14,019 nucleotides of DNA, taken from Candidatus Sifarchaeum marinoarchaea. Lineage in GTDB: Archaea > Asgardarchaeota > Sifarchaeia > Borrarchaeales > Borrarchaeaceae. Location of the stretch: the NCBI GenBank assembly GCA_016294985.1, contig JAECRW010000028.1, positions 1 through 14,019 of the forward strand, given 5' to 3'. Within the stretch, counting starts at the first letter, position 1, and the number at the start of each line of letters is the position of its first letter. Under the pieces are notes generated by a model, which had not been told where the DNA came from, made no database searches, and saw only the letters and a list, made by a program, of their open reading frames with translations. Positions 13,312 to 14,019 of the stretch are shown piece by piece. Made by a program: the position numbers and the translations under genes.

Positions 13312-14019
13312 ATGCTTAAAATAATACTTATAGTCGGAGCAAGACCACAGTTCATAAAAAGTGCCCCACTAATTCAAGAAATGTTAGCATGTCCAGATAT
13401 TGAGTTAAAATTAATTCATTCTGGACAGCATTATGCTGACGAAATGTCAGATATCTTTTTCCGACAACTCAATATACCTCAACCGATTGAAAACCTAGGG
13501 GTGGGTTCAGGAACGCATGCGATTCAGACAGCGGCTATGTTAGAAGGATTTGAAAAAACCCTTTTAAAATATAATCCAGATCTGGTAATTGTTGTTGGTG
13601 ATACAAATACTACTCTCGCGGGTGCACTTGCAACATCTAAGTTGCAGATACCTCTCGCCCATGTGGAGGCTGGCTTACGCTCTTATGATATGAATATGCC
13701 TGAAGAAATCAACCGAAAGTTGACAGATCATTGCTCCTCTTTACTTTTTTCACCCACACTAAACGCAGCAATAAATTTGGTAAATGAAGGCATTCCTTCT
13801 GAACGAATTTTTATAACAGGAGATACAATGGTAGATACCTGCCGTCAACACTTATTTAAGACTAAAGACTCCACAATATTGGAACGCCTAAAATTAGAAA
13901 AAAAGGACTATTTATTAATTACATTACACCGACCAGAAAACGTAGATAATGAAGAAAACTTGAAAAGTATCATCGAAGCGTTAATCGAACTGAGTGAAAA
14001 TAAAATCGTTTTTCCCATT
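13312..14019 (+). CDS. wecB: UDP-N-acetylglucosamine 2-epimerase (partial, cut by window end)
   Basis: The first 236 residues of a non-hydrolysing UDP-GlcNAc 2-epimerase; the family is usually about 360-390 residues, so roughly the last third is missing at the right edge. Motifs are GARPQFIK (9-16), HSGQHY (36-41), GDTNTT (96-101), HVEAGLRS (117-124) followed by E131/E132, TDH (138-140), and HRPEN (206-210). They match the GT-B fold of WecB/MnaA. The enzyme interconverts UDP-GlcNAc and UDP-ManNAc, giving sugar precursors for surface polysaccharides or archaeal N-glycans. ATG 13312 starts at the first beta strand and has GAGGT before it. It follows hypD at 34 bases, so they may share a transcript, although no functional link is evident. 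Confidence 0.95.
   Translation, partial: MLKIILIVGARPQFIKSAPLIQEMLACPDIELKLIHSGQHYADEMSDIFFRQLNIPQPIENLGVGSGTHAIQTAAMLEGFEKTLLKYNPDLVIVVGDTNTTLAGALATSKLQIPLAHVEAGLRSYDMNMPEEINRKLTDHCSSLLFSPTLNAAINLVNEGIPSERIFITGDTMVDTCRQHLFKTKDSTILERLKLEKKDYLLITLHRPENVDNEENLKSIIEALIELSENKIVFPI

Noticed and set aside
13056..13355. Minus-strand frame of 99 codons across the hypD-wecB junction
   Set aside because: It overlaps the conserved cysteine-rich end of hypD and the start of wecB, and has no motif of its own.
1..14019. CRISPR array, toxin-antitoxin pair or other defence cassette
   Set aside because: No regularly spaced repeats were seen, and no paired small genes with such motifs. TnpB belongs to a transposon, and the remaining genes are of housekeeping or surface type.

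Overview
The window looks archaeal. Indicators are a family-B DNA polymerase with proofreading domain, a DRG-type GTPase with a TGS domain, an archaeal-style TrmJ methyltransferase, a RimI/Ard1-type acetyltransferase, TATA-box-like promoters, and TTG starts preceded by GGTG-type ribosome sites. Most genes are AT-rich (28-30% GC in two 60-base samples counted by hand). The gene content and the secreted CARDB membrane protein would fit an Asgard (Heimdall/Thor-like) or other mesophilic archaeon, but the lineage cannot be fixed from this window.

Layout. Positions 3-137: tail of an unidentified + strand gene. 284-2191: DRG-like GTPase and TrmJ-like tRNA methyltransferase, both +. 2282-2506: small ferredoxin (+), convergent with a ferredoxin-NAD(P)H reductase-like flavoprotein (2558-3280, -). 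3573-6194: DNA polymerase B (+), with a short ORF overlapping its 5' end. 6234-7212: two consecutive GNAT acetyltransferases (-). About 7461-8900: an IS200/IS605-superfamily element carrying only tnpB (-), clearly richer in GC than its surroundings, with recognisable end hairpins and a predicted omega RNA. 9122-9892: a degenerate alkaline-phosphatase-superfamily-like protein (+). 10002-11939: a secreted, membrane-anchored CARDB protein (-). 12213-13277: hypD (+), for [NiFe]-hydrogenase maturation. 13312 to the window end: a UDP-GlcNAc 2-epimerase (wecB), cut by the edge.

The genes do not form one pathway. They are mostly single housekeeping genes or pairs with their own promoters. Functional links are limited: the ferredoxin and the FNR-like flavoprotein could exchange electrons; hypD implies a [NiFe]-hydrogenase elsewhere in the genome; wecB implies synthesis of ManNAc-type sugars for surface glycans, and the CARDB protein has many N-glycosylation sequons. 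I found no tRNA, rRNA, CRISPR array or obvious defence island. The least ordinary items are the TnpB element with its reconstructable guide RNA, the active-site-depleted phosphatase-like protein, the DRG-like GTPase with an altered G3 motif, and the ribosome-site-preceded small ORF overlapping the polymerase start.
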